64,000 nt of DNA from Thalassia testudinum (taxonomy: Eukaryota; Streptophyta; Magnoliopsida; Alismatales; Hydrocharitaceae). This document shows positions 45,552 through 56,914 of this stretch, one piece after another. The translations under genes and the position numbers were made by a program. Position 1 is the stretch's first letter. Each line of letters opens with the position of its first letter. The notes below the pieces were generated by a model. The model was not told the origin of the DNA. It searched no databases and saw only the letters and a list, made by a program, of their open reading frames with translations. The stretch spans positions 3,782,001 to 3,846,000 of the forward strand of contig JAZHRO010000062.1 in NCBI GenBank assembly GCA_037157565.1. The letters run 5' to 3'.

Positions 45552-46206
45552 CTCACACTCGATCAGGAAACAAAGCTGATTTCTATTCTCCAATAGCATC
45601 AAAGAGCCATCGATGGACTCTAGATGATCTGACTGGGATAAGCCCCTATTATTGCACACATCACATCTACACTGAAGAGGGCTTACGACCATCAAGAGAA
45701 ATGTAGAGACAACTAAATCTGAATCTTCAAGAGATCATGAAGCAAGAGATCATCAAGTGGTTAGACGTTGGTATCTTCTACCTGATCTCTGATAGCCACT
45801 GGGTAAGCCCCATCCAAGTTGTGTCTAAGAAGGCAGGGCTCACCGTGATTACGACTGAATTTGTAGAGACCATCCTGACTCGTATTGTGAATTCATGGAA
45901 AGTCTGCATTGACTATTAGAGATTGAATGCCTCCACGAAGAAAGATCATTTCTCGCTCTTGTTCATTGATCATATTCTCGAGAAACTGGCGGGAAATCAA
46001 TTTTTCTATTTCTTGGATGGGTACTCTGGATATAATCAGGTGGCAATCCATCTCGAAGATCAAGAAAAGACCACCTTTACCTACCCCTACGATACGTACG
46101 CATTCCACAGGATGCCATTTGGGTTGTGCATCGCACCCGCCACCTTTCAGCGGTGCATGCTAGCCATATTCATTGATATGGTAGGTAAATACCTTGAGAT
46201 CTTTAT
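45552..46206 (+). pseudogene. reverse transcriptase of element C, first part
   Basis: Contains KQEIIKWLDVGIFYLISD (45740), WKVCIDY followed by a TAG at 45917 (R-to-stop in CIDYR-LNAS), FLDGYSGYNQVAIHLEDQEK (46014) and FHRMPFGLCIAPATFQRCM (46103). It ends at the first residues of the catalytic motif (LEIF), where the solo LTR enters. The remainder (MDDFLVFAESF) continues at 48464. Confidence 0.85.
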
Positions 46207-48456
46207 TGTCATCGTAAATTGCATTTTTGGCTAAAACAACGTCATAGTATAGTGCAAATTATGACTCAAACAAAAATTTAAATAACGAGACAGTGAGTCC
46301 TTGTCAATCTTAGGGAGGTGTTAAGCTACGACATTGATTTCTGATTCTTTTTACTTGCATAAAATTGGATGTCGATTTCTAAAGTGCGAGTTAAAGATGA
46401 GCTAGTCGTATTGTTTATGTGAAAAACATGTGCATGTGTCAAATATATTACAAATGTGAAAGTGTGTGTTGGCGTGCGCACAATCTCAATAATCCGATGA
46501 CATCTAGCGAAAAATGAATCTATCACTAATTCATTAATGTCTTCAAGAACTGACATTTTGTTGCATTAAAATAACACAATAGATATCATGCAACAGGAGG
46601 TCGCAATATAGAAAACACAATAGATATCATGCAACAATTAATTTTATTTCCTAAAAAATTGTCATTATTTCAATTGAATCTAAAGGAATGCTTATACATG
46701 AGAGCTTGAACAAGAATTTATAGCTAACAGAAAATGGATGCATGCATGGATCCAAGAAAGATTATGCATGCATCATTCAGGCAGAGGATTACTACACTAT
46801 GCGAGAAATTAATGCAGAAGTTAAATTGAGAAGAACTAAGCTAGCTAGGAGAACTTAGGGCATTGGAGGTGGTCTCCAATGGCTAGTGTGGCTTGAGGTG
46901 GTAGGAGGGAAGAGAGGGACGACCAAGGTGGTTGGCTGGCCTCTTGAGAATATGGTAGAGAGGTGCTCTAGCTTTGGACGTAAAGGTGCAAGTGGTGGAG
47001 GTGATGAATCTCGTGAGATGGAGGTGTGCACAAGGAAATGGAGTCCAAGCTAGATGGCTCCATGGCCATCCAAGGGGACCTTCAATAGAATGAGGGAGAG
47101 ACCCTCTAGAGAACTATAGAATTCTCTAGCGAATCCTCCATCTTGGCATCAAGATGGATGGGAGTGAGTCTCCTTCGATCCACAAATTGTGGATTTAAGA
47201 ATGGACCAACTTGGTTGCTATTTTTGGCAACCAAAGTGGTGCTACCTAGTGAAGACTCTAGAGTGAGCGGCTATGTGTGGGTGTGTGGGTGTGTGTGCAT
47301 GATTATGTAGATGTGGTTAGGTGGTCTAGGTCGAGTTCAATAGGTCTAGGTGATTGCATTTAGGTAGGCTCCTAGAATTAGGGTTATAAACCCTACTACT
47401 AATGTGAAAGTGCAATTAAAATTAGTACAAGTTTAATTGAGTGGATGTGTGCCTAATTGAGAGAGAAAATACCCAATTAGGTTAGGCTTGAGTCAATTGG
47501 ACTCTTACTGAGTCCAATTGGACTTGTGTTGGTTGAGATCTGAGCTCAATTGGACTTTATGAGTTTGATTGAATAGGTGAAGTGTAATTGACTTAGATCC
47601 AAGTCAATTGGGTTTAGTGAGAACCTAATTAGGTTCTTAGGAGGGTCTTAGGGTAGTGTACAAGGCTTAGGGCACCTTAGTTTAGGTTCCCTAGGGTGTA
47701 GAATTGGGTTTAGGGGCTTAGGAAATCAAGATCCAAGTTTGATTTCAAAAATAGGGATTGGAGAAGGGTTCCTAACGTATGATTTAACAATCAGACGACT
47801 TATACTTCAAAATCAGAAGTTCAAAACTCTGGTTTGGACATCCAAAGTTGAGTCAGAAAGGAGTTTAGGTTCTATCTTAGAATTCTATAAAAATTAGACG
47901 TCTATCACTTTGTCTGGGCATCCAATATTCTAGCAGAATTGGGTTCTAAGTTTGCAGGTGGTGTCTAAGGGTTATGGACGTCTAGCAACCTACCTGGACA
48001 TCCAGATATGGGCTGGAATGAGGGTTTTGAGGTATCTTAGGCTGAGGTGACCTAATATAAGGGTGGCTATGGTTTAGGAGTGTCTCTAGGGCTATCCTAA
48101 GGCTTGGAAAGGTCCTATGTTCTTCATACTTTAACTCCTACAGTAAAATTCTATTTGGTAGAGTAGTATACCACTCCCTACATTATTTCTTTCTCTTTAT
48201 TCCAAGGCTTTTGCTCCAGCTCTACTGCAACACTTTCTTCTTCCATGCTTTAGATCCAGCTTGAGCCCAGCTACTGAGCTTCTTATTGCCTACAATCCAA
48301 ATAATGCACTAATCAGTACATTATAACATTATTCATGCATATCTGTATAAGACATAAAAGATGCAATGTATGCTACTCATGCATGGATTATGCTACAATT
48401 AGGCTAAGTTCTAACTTAATTTAGGTCATTTAAGTCTTATAATTGCTTCACAATCA
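46207..48456 (-). repeat. LTR-like insertion splitting the catalytic motif of element C RT
   Basis: Plus-strand ends are TGTCATCGTAAATTGC and CACAATCA. ATCTTTAT is duplicated exactly at 46199-46206 and 48457-48464, and removing one copy plus the insert restores the F-M-D-D codons. The opening resembles the minus-orientation LTR of element B in layout (TG..CG..AAA...CG), so I call it a minus-oriented solo LTR. It has no coding domain. The 8-bp duplication is longer than the 5 bp usual for these elements, so a hAT-type insertion is the alternative, but I see no terminal inverted repeat beyond TG/CA. Confidence 0.7.
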
Positions 48457-49346
48457 ATCTTTATGGATGACTTCTTAGTATTTGCTGAATCATTTGATGA
48501 TTGCCTTCTGCATTTGATCTAGATCCTCCGAAGATGCATCAAGGTGAACCTGGTTCTTTCTTGGGAAAAGAGCCACTTCATGGTTCCTAAAGGCATCATA
48601 CTTGTACATCTTATCACCGAGAGAGGTATTCAGGTAGATCGAGCTAAGGTAAACTTGATTTCCAAATTACATGCGCCTACCTCGATCAAAGACATCATAT
48701 CATTCCTGGGGAATGTTGGATTTTATCGTCAATTCATGTCTGATTTTTCTAAGATCGCACGCCTCTTGGCGAATCTCCTCTCGAAGGACATGCCTTTCGA
48801 GATGACGAGTGAGTGCATTCATGCATTCGAGATCCTACTTGATTGAGTCACCCACGCACCAATCCTACAATCTCTTGACTGGTTTTGACCCTACGAGATC
48901 ATGTGCGATCTGACTACGTAGTAGAAGCAATGCTGGGTCAGAAAATCAATGGGAAACCAGTAATTATATATTACGCTAGCAAGATAGTAGACGAGGCTCA
49001 ACGTAATTACACAATTATAGAGAAAGAGCTGCTGGCCATAGTATTTGGTCTAGTGAAATTCAAATCATACCTCCTAGGATCCCATGTCATCATTTATTCG
49101 GATCACACTGTAGTGAGGCACCTACTTACGAAGAAGGATGAGAAGCCTAAATTAATCCGCTGGATCTTGCTGTTGCAAGAATTCGATCTTGAAATTCGCA
49201 ATAAGATGGGAAAGCAGAACATGGTAGCTGACCAATTGTCTCGCCTTCCTTCTTTGGTCATTGTCCCGTACGGACCTATCACCGAGCACTTTCCAGAAGA
49301 GCATTTGTTGGCTATTAACAAACTTCCTAGTTTGCCAACATCGTGA
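48457..49346 (+). pseudogene. RT end and RNase H of element C
   Basis: RT resumes with FMDDFLVFAESFDDCLLHL (48462), then the connection domain (VNLVLSWEKSHF, SFLGNVGFYRQFMSDFSKIA) to a TGA at 48844. RNase H starts near 48885 in another frame: YYASKIVDEAQRNYTIIEKE, LLAIVFGLVKFKSYLLGSH, IIYSDHTVVRHLL, and NMVADQLSRL at about 49220. It ends at 49346. Confidence 0.85.
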
Positions 49347-50610
49347 ACTCCTTGGTTACGGGGAAAGTCTCGTTAGATTAGGCGACCTCCCGGCGAGACA
49401 AGTTGATTTCTAATGCCAAGAACTATGTCTAGGAAGATCTGTTTCTATTCCACATTGGTAATGACCAAGTGATCGGAGATGCATTCCCGACAATGAGGTC
49501 AATGATGTCATCTCATTCTGTCACAACCAGGCCTGCGGTGGCCATCACTTTGGGCGTAAAATCACAGTGAAGATCCTCAAGTATGGGTTCTTTTGTTCCA
49601 TAATGTTCAAAGATGCACAATCCTATTGTAGGGCATGTGCCTGTTGTCAGACCCTCGGCAACATGGGCCCACATGATATGATGCCCATGAATCCGATCGT
49701 CATGTGCGAAATCTTTGACATTTGAGGAACTGATTTTATGGGACCCTTTCCAAGATATAATGGCTTTCAGTATATCTTACTCGCTATTGATTATGTCTCG
49801 AAGTGGATCAAAGCCGTCGCCACTAGGACCAATGATCATAAAGTTGTTCTTCAGTTCATTCAAGAGAACATCTTTTCCAGATTTGGGGTTCTAAAAGCCA
49901 TCATCAGCGATGGCGGGTCTCATTTCACAAACGTGCACTTCCAGTCCCTGATGAAGTATGGGGTCCGTAGCTCGACTCCTTATCACCCCCAGACTAATGG
50001 TTTGGCTGAACTATCCAATAGGGAGATCAAGAAGATCCTTCAGGTCACTATTCAGCCTGATAGGAAAGATTGGTCTACCCACCTTCCAGAAGCCTTGTGG
50101 GCTTATAGGATCACCCATAAGACCGAGTTAGGAATGTCTCCCTTCAGACTCATATATAGGAAGGCATGTCATCACCCCGTAGAAATGGAGCACAAAGCCT
50201 ATTGGGCAGTATGGAAGTGCAATCTAGATCTCATGAAGGCTGGAATCCACTGCCAGTTGCAAATGAGCAATATCGAGGAACTACGTAATGACTTGTACCA
50301 GAACTCGCGTATCTACAAAGAGCAGGTCAAAGCCTTCCATGATAGGCACATTTTACGGAAATCTTTCCATCTTGGTTAGAAAGTGTTACTCTTTGATGCC
50401 AAACTCAAGCTCTTCCTAGGAAAACTAAGATCAAAGTGGATTGGACCACTCCTCATGAGATGAGTCTTTGGAAATGGAGCTGTCAAAATCAACGAACTCA
50501 ACCACAACTTAGAACCATTTGTCCTGAACAGTCAGAGACACAAGCAATTCCTCTAACTCATTGATTCGAATTTGGCTATAGTATCTTTTGATCTCCATTA
50601 TCTCTGAGCT
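49347..50610 (+). pseudogene. integrase of element C
   Basis: The zinc-binding part (FCHNQACGGHHFGRK-like text near 49510-49560 and RACACCQTLGN near 49630) is in broken frames. The 213-codon open part (49738-50379) has MGPFPRYNGF, DYVSKWIKAVATRTNDHK, ISDGGSHF (about 49908) and NREIKKIL (about 50019), giving the second Asp and Glu; the first catalytic Asp is just upstream, after a TGA at 49723. The C-terminal part continues after a TAG at 50377 with LFDAKLKLFLGKLRSKW. Confidence 0.85.
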
Positions 50611-52160
50611 ACATTACGCCCAGTAGATGGTGTTAAATTTAGCACTTAACGGCAGGCAACCCATCATTTTGAAGAAACTCGAGACCCTTCTGACCTATCT
50701 TTTCACTGAAATCATATTGCACTTTAGGGTTCCTCCATTAGAACAGCCAACTCTACCTTTGATACTTGTATTAGAGCTTAAAATCGTCCACAACAATCAC
50801 CCCACCCTGTTTGCTACCCACTAAACCTATTCTAATGTACGATCTAAGCTGAACTCAAATCCACCTAATTTATAATGGGGACATTGTAAATCTTAGGCAT
50901 GGGGGGATATTAAAGTGCAAAATCTATGAAATTCAATTCAATTCATGGAGGGGTTTCATTCAAAAAAAATGGAGAAAAGGAGAGGTCAACTTTTAGCTGA
51001 ATTGAAAATAATTGAGGAAGAAAAGAAAAGAAAAGAAAAGAAAAAAAGTTCAATAAAAAAGAAAGAAATAGAATAGTCCCTTGTGATTGAGTATGGAACT
51101 TACTTAACTTTTAGGCTGGATCAGATGATGAGTTAAGATCTAGAAGGCTAAAACTTAGGAGATTAGTGATGAGTAATGACCTAAGGCCTTATGGACATGT
51201 TCCAAGGTTTAAACACTCACGTATTTGTTAGGATATAGATTAGTCCTCAAGAGGTTGAGGAAAGTGCAAGGCTGATGTATTAAGTCTAAGGCTTAGGGAG
51301 TATTCGGCCCCGTTGCCTGCCCTTTGGTTTGCAGGACTTGGTAACCTAACCACCCAAAATCTACACATTGTCTAGTTTAATGCACTTAACGAAGAAATAA
51401 TGCCAAAAGTGTTATGTTATAAAAAGCTTTTTCCAAAGATCTAACTTAGGAGTAGCTCAAAGACACAATTTGATTGGATGAGTTTCTGACGTAGAGAGGT
51501 GGAGTGAAAGATACTCCCCTCAAAGATGCGTAATAACATATCGTCTCCTTGTGCTTTTCTCCTAGGATATCTAACTATCCTACCGGGGGTATGTAAATGC
51601 CTTATGCTGGTTTAAATTCCATGGGTGGGATTATCAGGAAATGTCAATTGCCAAGGCCTGACTTTAGCCACAGAACGCCATGGGCGGCACTATCTCAAAG
51701 TGTCGAAAGCCAGGGACCTTTCAAAGATTGATGATGGGGATAAGGAATCCGATACAAACCGTGTTGAGGCCTAATTCAAGGCTAGATTTATGAAAATATA
51801 AAAAGAAAAGAGAGAAAACACTCAAAATGAAAAATCCCTCTCTCCCTCTCTCATCAAAATGCACTGGCAAACTAGACTTGGACTCAATACGTCTATGTAC
51901 GGGTGCTTTAATCACTGGGGTCAGCGAACCTTTGGGTAGTTTTTGCGGGCCTTAGAAATCTTCGTGGCAGACCCAGGCTGAAGCTATTCAGGTCTGGATC
52001 TTGGCTGGTACTTGAGTACCTCTAGGCCTACTGTTGGTATTTTGATCTGATTTGTAAAGATGCAGCTTAGTAGGGCATCCTGACAGTTACATTCGACTTA
52101 GAGATCTAATTTGATCCATAGGATTTTGCCTAGGACTACTAAAAGGTAGGTATGGAGGTA
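50611..52160 (+). other. 3' non-coding domain of element C
   Basis: No gene. Carries GGCAGGCAACCC (50651-50662), a GGGGACATTG...AGGCATGGGGGG block (50877-50906), a purine-rich A/G run (about 50960-51070), two CCATGGG repeat units (51619 and 51678), the palindrome GGTACT-TG-AGTACC (52007-52020) and a degenerate PPT GGTATGGAGGTA (52149-52160). The layout is collinear with element A. Confidence 0.75.
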
Positions 52161-53518
52161 TGATGGTAACACCATCATGAGCCTTAACTAGCTACATTTA
52201 GTCAGGTTTGATTGATAGAAACTCCTACTTAATCATCTAAGGGTCATAACTCCGCATTATTCTAATTTAAGAAAAGAATTGGGAATCAAGGTTAATTCCG
52301 TAATTTTAACAGCACATCACAAACACAGATTAACCATGGGATCATTCAGGGGTTAATTAAAGATCAAATGAGATTAAAAATCCAAAAAGTGGGTCAACAT
52401 TAACAAAAATAGGGTTTCACGCATTTCGAGGGAGAAAACAAGCACCAAAACCCTAATTATCAAATGACTTAAATTAAAGAGGTTCTGTTTAGGATAAAAT
52501 TAATCTAAACCTCCTAAAATTCATAGAAAAATATTTGAAGAGGTCTGGTATCTTTGGTTTGACCATCTGAACCTATTTTGACCAAGAATAGAGTTTCAAA
52601 CGGGATTTTGCCCTAATTTAGGCTTCTATGCAAATTGCCCAGTCAAACATGGTCAAAACTCAAATCCAATTTTACCATTACATTCGTTGGGTCTAAATTA
52701 GGTTATTACCGAAATTTGGAACCAATCAGAGTCCATCTTGACCTAGGTTGCATTTTAGTCCTTTAAAACTCTATTTCTTACATTTAGACCCTCTGGTTTC
52801 AAGTTTATTGCATTGGGTCACTAACTTTCTCATCATTTTCTTCATTTAGGTCCCTACCACCATTAGCATATGAACGCACCTCAGGCCAAGATTCTCTAGG
52901 AGATTTCTCCCTAAAATCAAAACCAAATCCCTCAAAACTTAGAGGGGTTGATCTTGAGCGATTACCCAATCCGTTGGACCAGATCTTGGACCCTAAATCA
53001 CTTCCTAGAGCTCAGGAAAGCTTAGTGAATTTGGGGATGTTTTTCTCCCAAAACCATGGCCAAATCATGCCTCTTTCTTCATTAGAGCTCGATCTTGAGC
53101 TCTACAAAAAGCCTCGAATTCCTAGTCGTCTTCTTGAGCTCAGAAAAAGGCCAAAAATCCTCTTCTCCTTCCCCGGCCATCCGCAACCGAAGCTTCGTCG
53201 GCCCTCTACCCTCTCCTCTTTTGTGCCTCCAACTGCCAATTGGAGGCACCAAGCTCCTCCTCTCTTCTTCCCGACCAGAACCAACCCTAGTTCGGCCGCT
53301 CCAAGCCTTATCTTCACTGCCGTCTCCCTTACCAGGGATTTTGTCTCTTCCGGCACCGACCAATCAAAGCCAGCCCCAATCTTCACCCCTTTCATCTGTA
53401 ACTAGGTTTACCCTCTCTCTCTCTCTAGCATCTCTTTGACCCCTTTTCATCCCAATTCAACCGACATACGACAGCTTCCCCCTCCATCTTCTTCACGGTC
53501 GGCAAAGTGAGAGTTCCC
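52161..53518 (+). repeat. 3' LTR of element C, truncated
   Basis: Starts TGATGGTAACACCATCATGAGCC, matching the 3' LTR of element A for over a kilobase. It is interrupted at 53518, where the copia-type LTR begins. ORFs over 52974-53439 are in LTR sequence and match nothing I recognise. Confidence 0.8.
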
Positions 53519-54483
53519 TGTGGATCGTAATAGTATACTAGAGGGGAGGGATGAATAGTATTGCTTTAAAAATAAATATGAATAAAAAATAAATTCACAA
53601 CAGAATCAAGTACAGATAACACCTAGATTTATAGTGAAAACCACTACCTAAGCCTCTCAGCTTAGAATTTTCCCGACTAGTTGAGGCTAGTCAATCCACT
53701 ATCATATCACTTGAACGAATGTGGCACAACCTCTTTACAAACACTTCTCTTTACAACCTAAAGAGAAGCACAACAACAATAAGAACAGATCTTCCCCAAC
53801 AACTTGGGATCCGTTAATCAAAACAACAATGTAAAAGAACAATGTAGAACTATGGAACCTCAATAAAAGTCAAACCAAAATTTCAGTGAAGGTTTCAATT
53901 GACGTGCTTTGAAAGGCATGAAAATCGAAGCACAGAAGCACTTGAAGAAGCATGAGAAGCTCTTTGCTTTTGAGAGGATTTTTCTACTTAAGAGTGTATG
54001 TAAAAAGGGCTACGTACGACCTCTATTTATACTAGAGAATCGACCTGAAAAGGAAATCAAATTGGTCTATCAATTAAGGTAGATTGGTCAATCAAAGCGA
54101 GGTTTGGTCGATCAATCTAGTTATTTGATCAATCACTGATTGGTCAATTAGTTAACTTAATTGATCAATCAAGAGTGTATTAATCAAATTCCTAAAATGG
54201 GTTGGTTTGATCGATTAACTAAGTTGGTCAATCAATTAATCAAATTTGGTCGATCAATATCCCTAAAAGCTTGATTTTAGAAAGAAGCATGAAAATCCAT
54301 TTGAGACTTATTTTGAGGTTCCTTACAAAAATATTCTAGACTCAAGAAAGATAAAAGACACTAAGACACAAATCAGCATTCTTCTAAACTTGGTCCATGA
54401 GAAAAGCTCTAATCCGTGAGAGTCCTAAAATATTAGTTTTGTAAGAAGCATAATTTCGATGCATCAAAATAGAGGTGCTTACA
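53519..54483 (-). repeat. 3' LTR of the copia-type element
   Basis: Minus-strand ends are TGTAAGCACC and GATCCACA, giving TGT/ACA termini. TATA-type TATAAATAG at 54031-54023. The middle contains many TTGGTCGATCAA/TTGATCAATC words (about 54060-54260). 965 bp. Confidence 0.75.
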
Positions 54484-54497
54484 TTCTCCCCTTTTTT
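54484..54497 (-). other. polypurine tract of the copia-type element
   Basis: AAAAAAGGGGAGAA on the minus strand directly adjoins the TGTAAGC start of the LTR. Confidence 0.75.
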
Positions 54498-54801
54498 GAT
54501 GACAACAAAATTATAACTATGAATTGAAATAGTTATGCATAATATCTCCCCCTTTTTGTTTCAGCAAAAAGTAAAACATGCTACTATCAATTTCAATTAA
54601 CTCCTCCTTAAGCATGTAAATGAAGCAATAATAATTTCAACATGCAATTTTAAGAGAGTGAAATATAGCTAAGAGAGATAATATCCATGCATGTAACAAC
54701 AATATAAATGAGTCTAGATAAGCAGAGCAAGATAAAATAGTCCATAGAATTATAAAGTTTTGTAATCCAAGAAGCTAAGAAAAATAGAAACTAAGGTAAA
54801 G

Positions 54802-56218
54802 CTACTCCTCTAAAGATGCCATGAAGGCATCCATCGTGCTCTGGAGGTTAGTATCTGACTCGAGGTCCATTGAGTTAGATCTCTCTGAGGAGGCAGGTTG
54901 GCCAAGACATAGGTGTCGCTGAGTTGAGGATCTCGATGTTGGCTGCCTAGATGTCCGGTGAGGAGGTGTCACCTGTTGGTCTGCTGGTTCTACAGTAGAG
55001 GTAGGAGGAGGTGCTGCTGATGATGGAGGCATGGTAGTAGATCGGCGAGGACGAGGAGGCCAGTGAAGCTGCTGCTGAATTCCATGAATAGACTCTCCAA
55101 GTCTATCCAAGAATTGCCTTTTAGCATTCAGGTATTCTGATATCTGATGCCCATGTCTCATCATCACCATGTCAGTCTCTCTCTACTGATGCATCATCAA
55201 AGAAATACCATCTGTCACATCCTGTATGCTGACAAAATCCCTGCCTGTAAGAGGTCTATCCAAAAGGCCCCAGTCTTGCTCGTAGAAGGATGGAGAGGGT
55301 CGCACTAGAGGAGGACAGGTCATAGTAAAATGCTTGTAAGGTGGGAATGGAGGAGGGACTACTGATGGTTCCTAATGCTGCTGGGCTTCCTCACCACGGG
55401 CTCCCTGAGCTTGCTCCATCTTTGTATAAGTGAGCTTATAGAAAATGACGACTCTAGTAATAAACTGTTTATGATTAATATCCATGGGAACACTAAAATG
55501 TAGAAAGATGTGTGAAAGAAGTGTCCCAAACTGCAAGGAGCTGGTGGGCTGCTTGCTCATCAAATATAAAATCAAGTGGTTCCAGTTGAACCTCTTGTTC
55601 TTAAGAAAAGTATAAAGGGTAATGAGCATAATGCTAGGGCAATTCTCAAATGAAGTGGATTTGGACATAGAATTCCAAAGAAATACACGATTAAGAAATC
55701 ATGGAAGATGGTGAAAATAAGGAGACTTGGCAGGACGACCCAAGTCAAAATGTAAGGGAGTGAGTAGGGTCTCCCTAATGGCATCCGTTTGTGTCTATTG
55801 GTGAAGCTCTGGTAGGACCAACAGATGGACAACCAAGAATTTTCGAGATCACATCCACATTGAGTAGAACCTCTATGCCATAGACATTCGAGGTCAACTC
55901 AATGTTGAAACCCTCACCTATATTCTTCAAGTTGGCATAAAATAAGTGACAGGCCATAGGGTCAACACCAGGTGTGCGGCTATTCTTGGAACCCACATTA
56001 AAGTTCCACTCAAAAAGATGTAAAATCTGATGATATGCAAATTTTTTGTGGATTCCAAGAAAGATAGAATTGACATAGACAAAATCAACCGGTCTACCAA
56101 CATATAAGGAAAGTTTGGCTAAGAGTGAAAAATGATTGCGAGCAGCCTCTATGATGAAAAAGCGATCAAAAGTATCATCACAATGAGAATAGGAGGCACG
56201 TGCACATTTGGGAGCCAT
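54802..56218 (-). pseudogene. plant transposon-type ORF of the copia-like element
   Basis: Minus-strand pieces in order are 56218-55775, 55668-55372 and 55170-54802. The first has FEWNFNVGSKN, VDPMACHLFYANLKNIGEGF and VYGIEVLLNVDVISKILGCP, a pattern I associate with the putative plant transposon protein domain found beside many plant retroelements. The second continues it (LMSKQPTSSLQFGTLLSHIF). The third is Pro/Ser/Thr-rich with a charged start (RQFLDRLGESIHGI). Frameshifts or stops separate them near 55800, 55675 and 55370. I cannot assign a biochemical role. No pol motif is found. Confidence 0.55.
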
Positions 56219-56830
56219 AACAAATCAAGAAAAACATGTTGGTCGATCAATGAAGCTTAACTGGTCAATCAAAATCAAGTCAAACAAGGTTATGGAAAAT
56301 GGTCTTTTGGTCGATCAACCAACAAATTTGGCCGACCAAAAGTGAATAGATGCGAAAAAAATGAGATGTACATAGATGATTTGTTCACTTATACTACAAG
56401 ATTTCATAAGCAATCACATGTTTAACCAAAAACATTGTCAGATCTATTCATAACACATCTAAAACTCAAGAAAAATCCAAAAGAAATGGATGTAATTTAA
56501 GTTTAGAGTGTACCATGATCGATCAAATATTGGTCGATCGAGGGAGCACAGCATGGGTGGTGAAGGCAGTGAGCATGACTGGTTGAGAAAGAGGGGCATG
56601 CACGGCCAAATGGTTGGTGTGCGATAAGCTTGAGGATGCGTGGAGATGTCGGCACGGAGGAGTGCTCAGCGTTTACACACATGGAGGATGCATGGTGGTG
56701 GCATGGCTTGCTCTTGTGAGAAGAGAAGGTGGTCAGAGGCGCCGGGGAGGTTGATCGATCAGGGTGGCCGGAGGAGGAGAGTTGGGGTCGGTTAGAGGAG
56801 GTTGTTTTGGTGGAGAGAAGGAAGTGGGAC
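56219..56830 (-). other. 5' side of the copia-like element; no gene
   Basis: Contains further TTGGTCGATCAA-type words (about 56240-56330 and 56515-56540) and a GC-richer stretch (56560-56820). No ORF is supported, and the exact join with the LINE is not visible. Confidence 0.4.
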
Positions 56831-56914
56831 CATTATGTAGGGTATGGGTAGTAAAAAATATTCCTTTGATTAAACTATTTGAACTTTTCTTAATATCATT
56901 CAGGATTTTCGAGG

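Larger units (their letters stand above)
43046..53518 (+). mobile_element. Element C: 5'-truncated Ty3/gypsy element related to A
   Basis: Begins inside gag, without 5' LTR, PBS or leader, and runs through protease, RT (interrupted by a solo LTR at 46207-48456), RNase H, integrase, 3' domain and a 3' LTR from 52161 that is cut at 53518 by a copia-type LTR. It is clearly a sister of element A in every segment. All coding parts are broken. Confidence 0.85.
53519..56830 (-). mobile_element. Ty1/copia-type element (SIRE-like ends), minus strand, 5' LTR not found
   Basis: A 3' LTR (53519-54483) is followed on the minus strand side by a PPT (54484-54497, AAAAAAGGGGAGAA) within the phrase TTGTCATCAAAAAAGGGGAG, typical of SIRE/Maximus copia elements. 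Upstream are short ORFs resembling the putative plant transposon protein domain, but no RT or integrase. No 5' LTR is seen; the high-coordinate edge is set by the LINE (about 56830) and is approximate. It is either a non-autonomous element or a truncated one. TTCCC at 53514-53518 would be its left target-site duplication; the partner is not visible. Confidence 0.65.

Noticed and set aside
53095..53439. ORFs on both strands, up to 143 codons
   Set aside because: Inside the truncated 3' LTR of element C; low-complexity Ser/Pro text and no family match.
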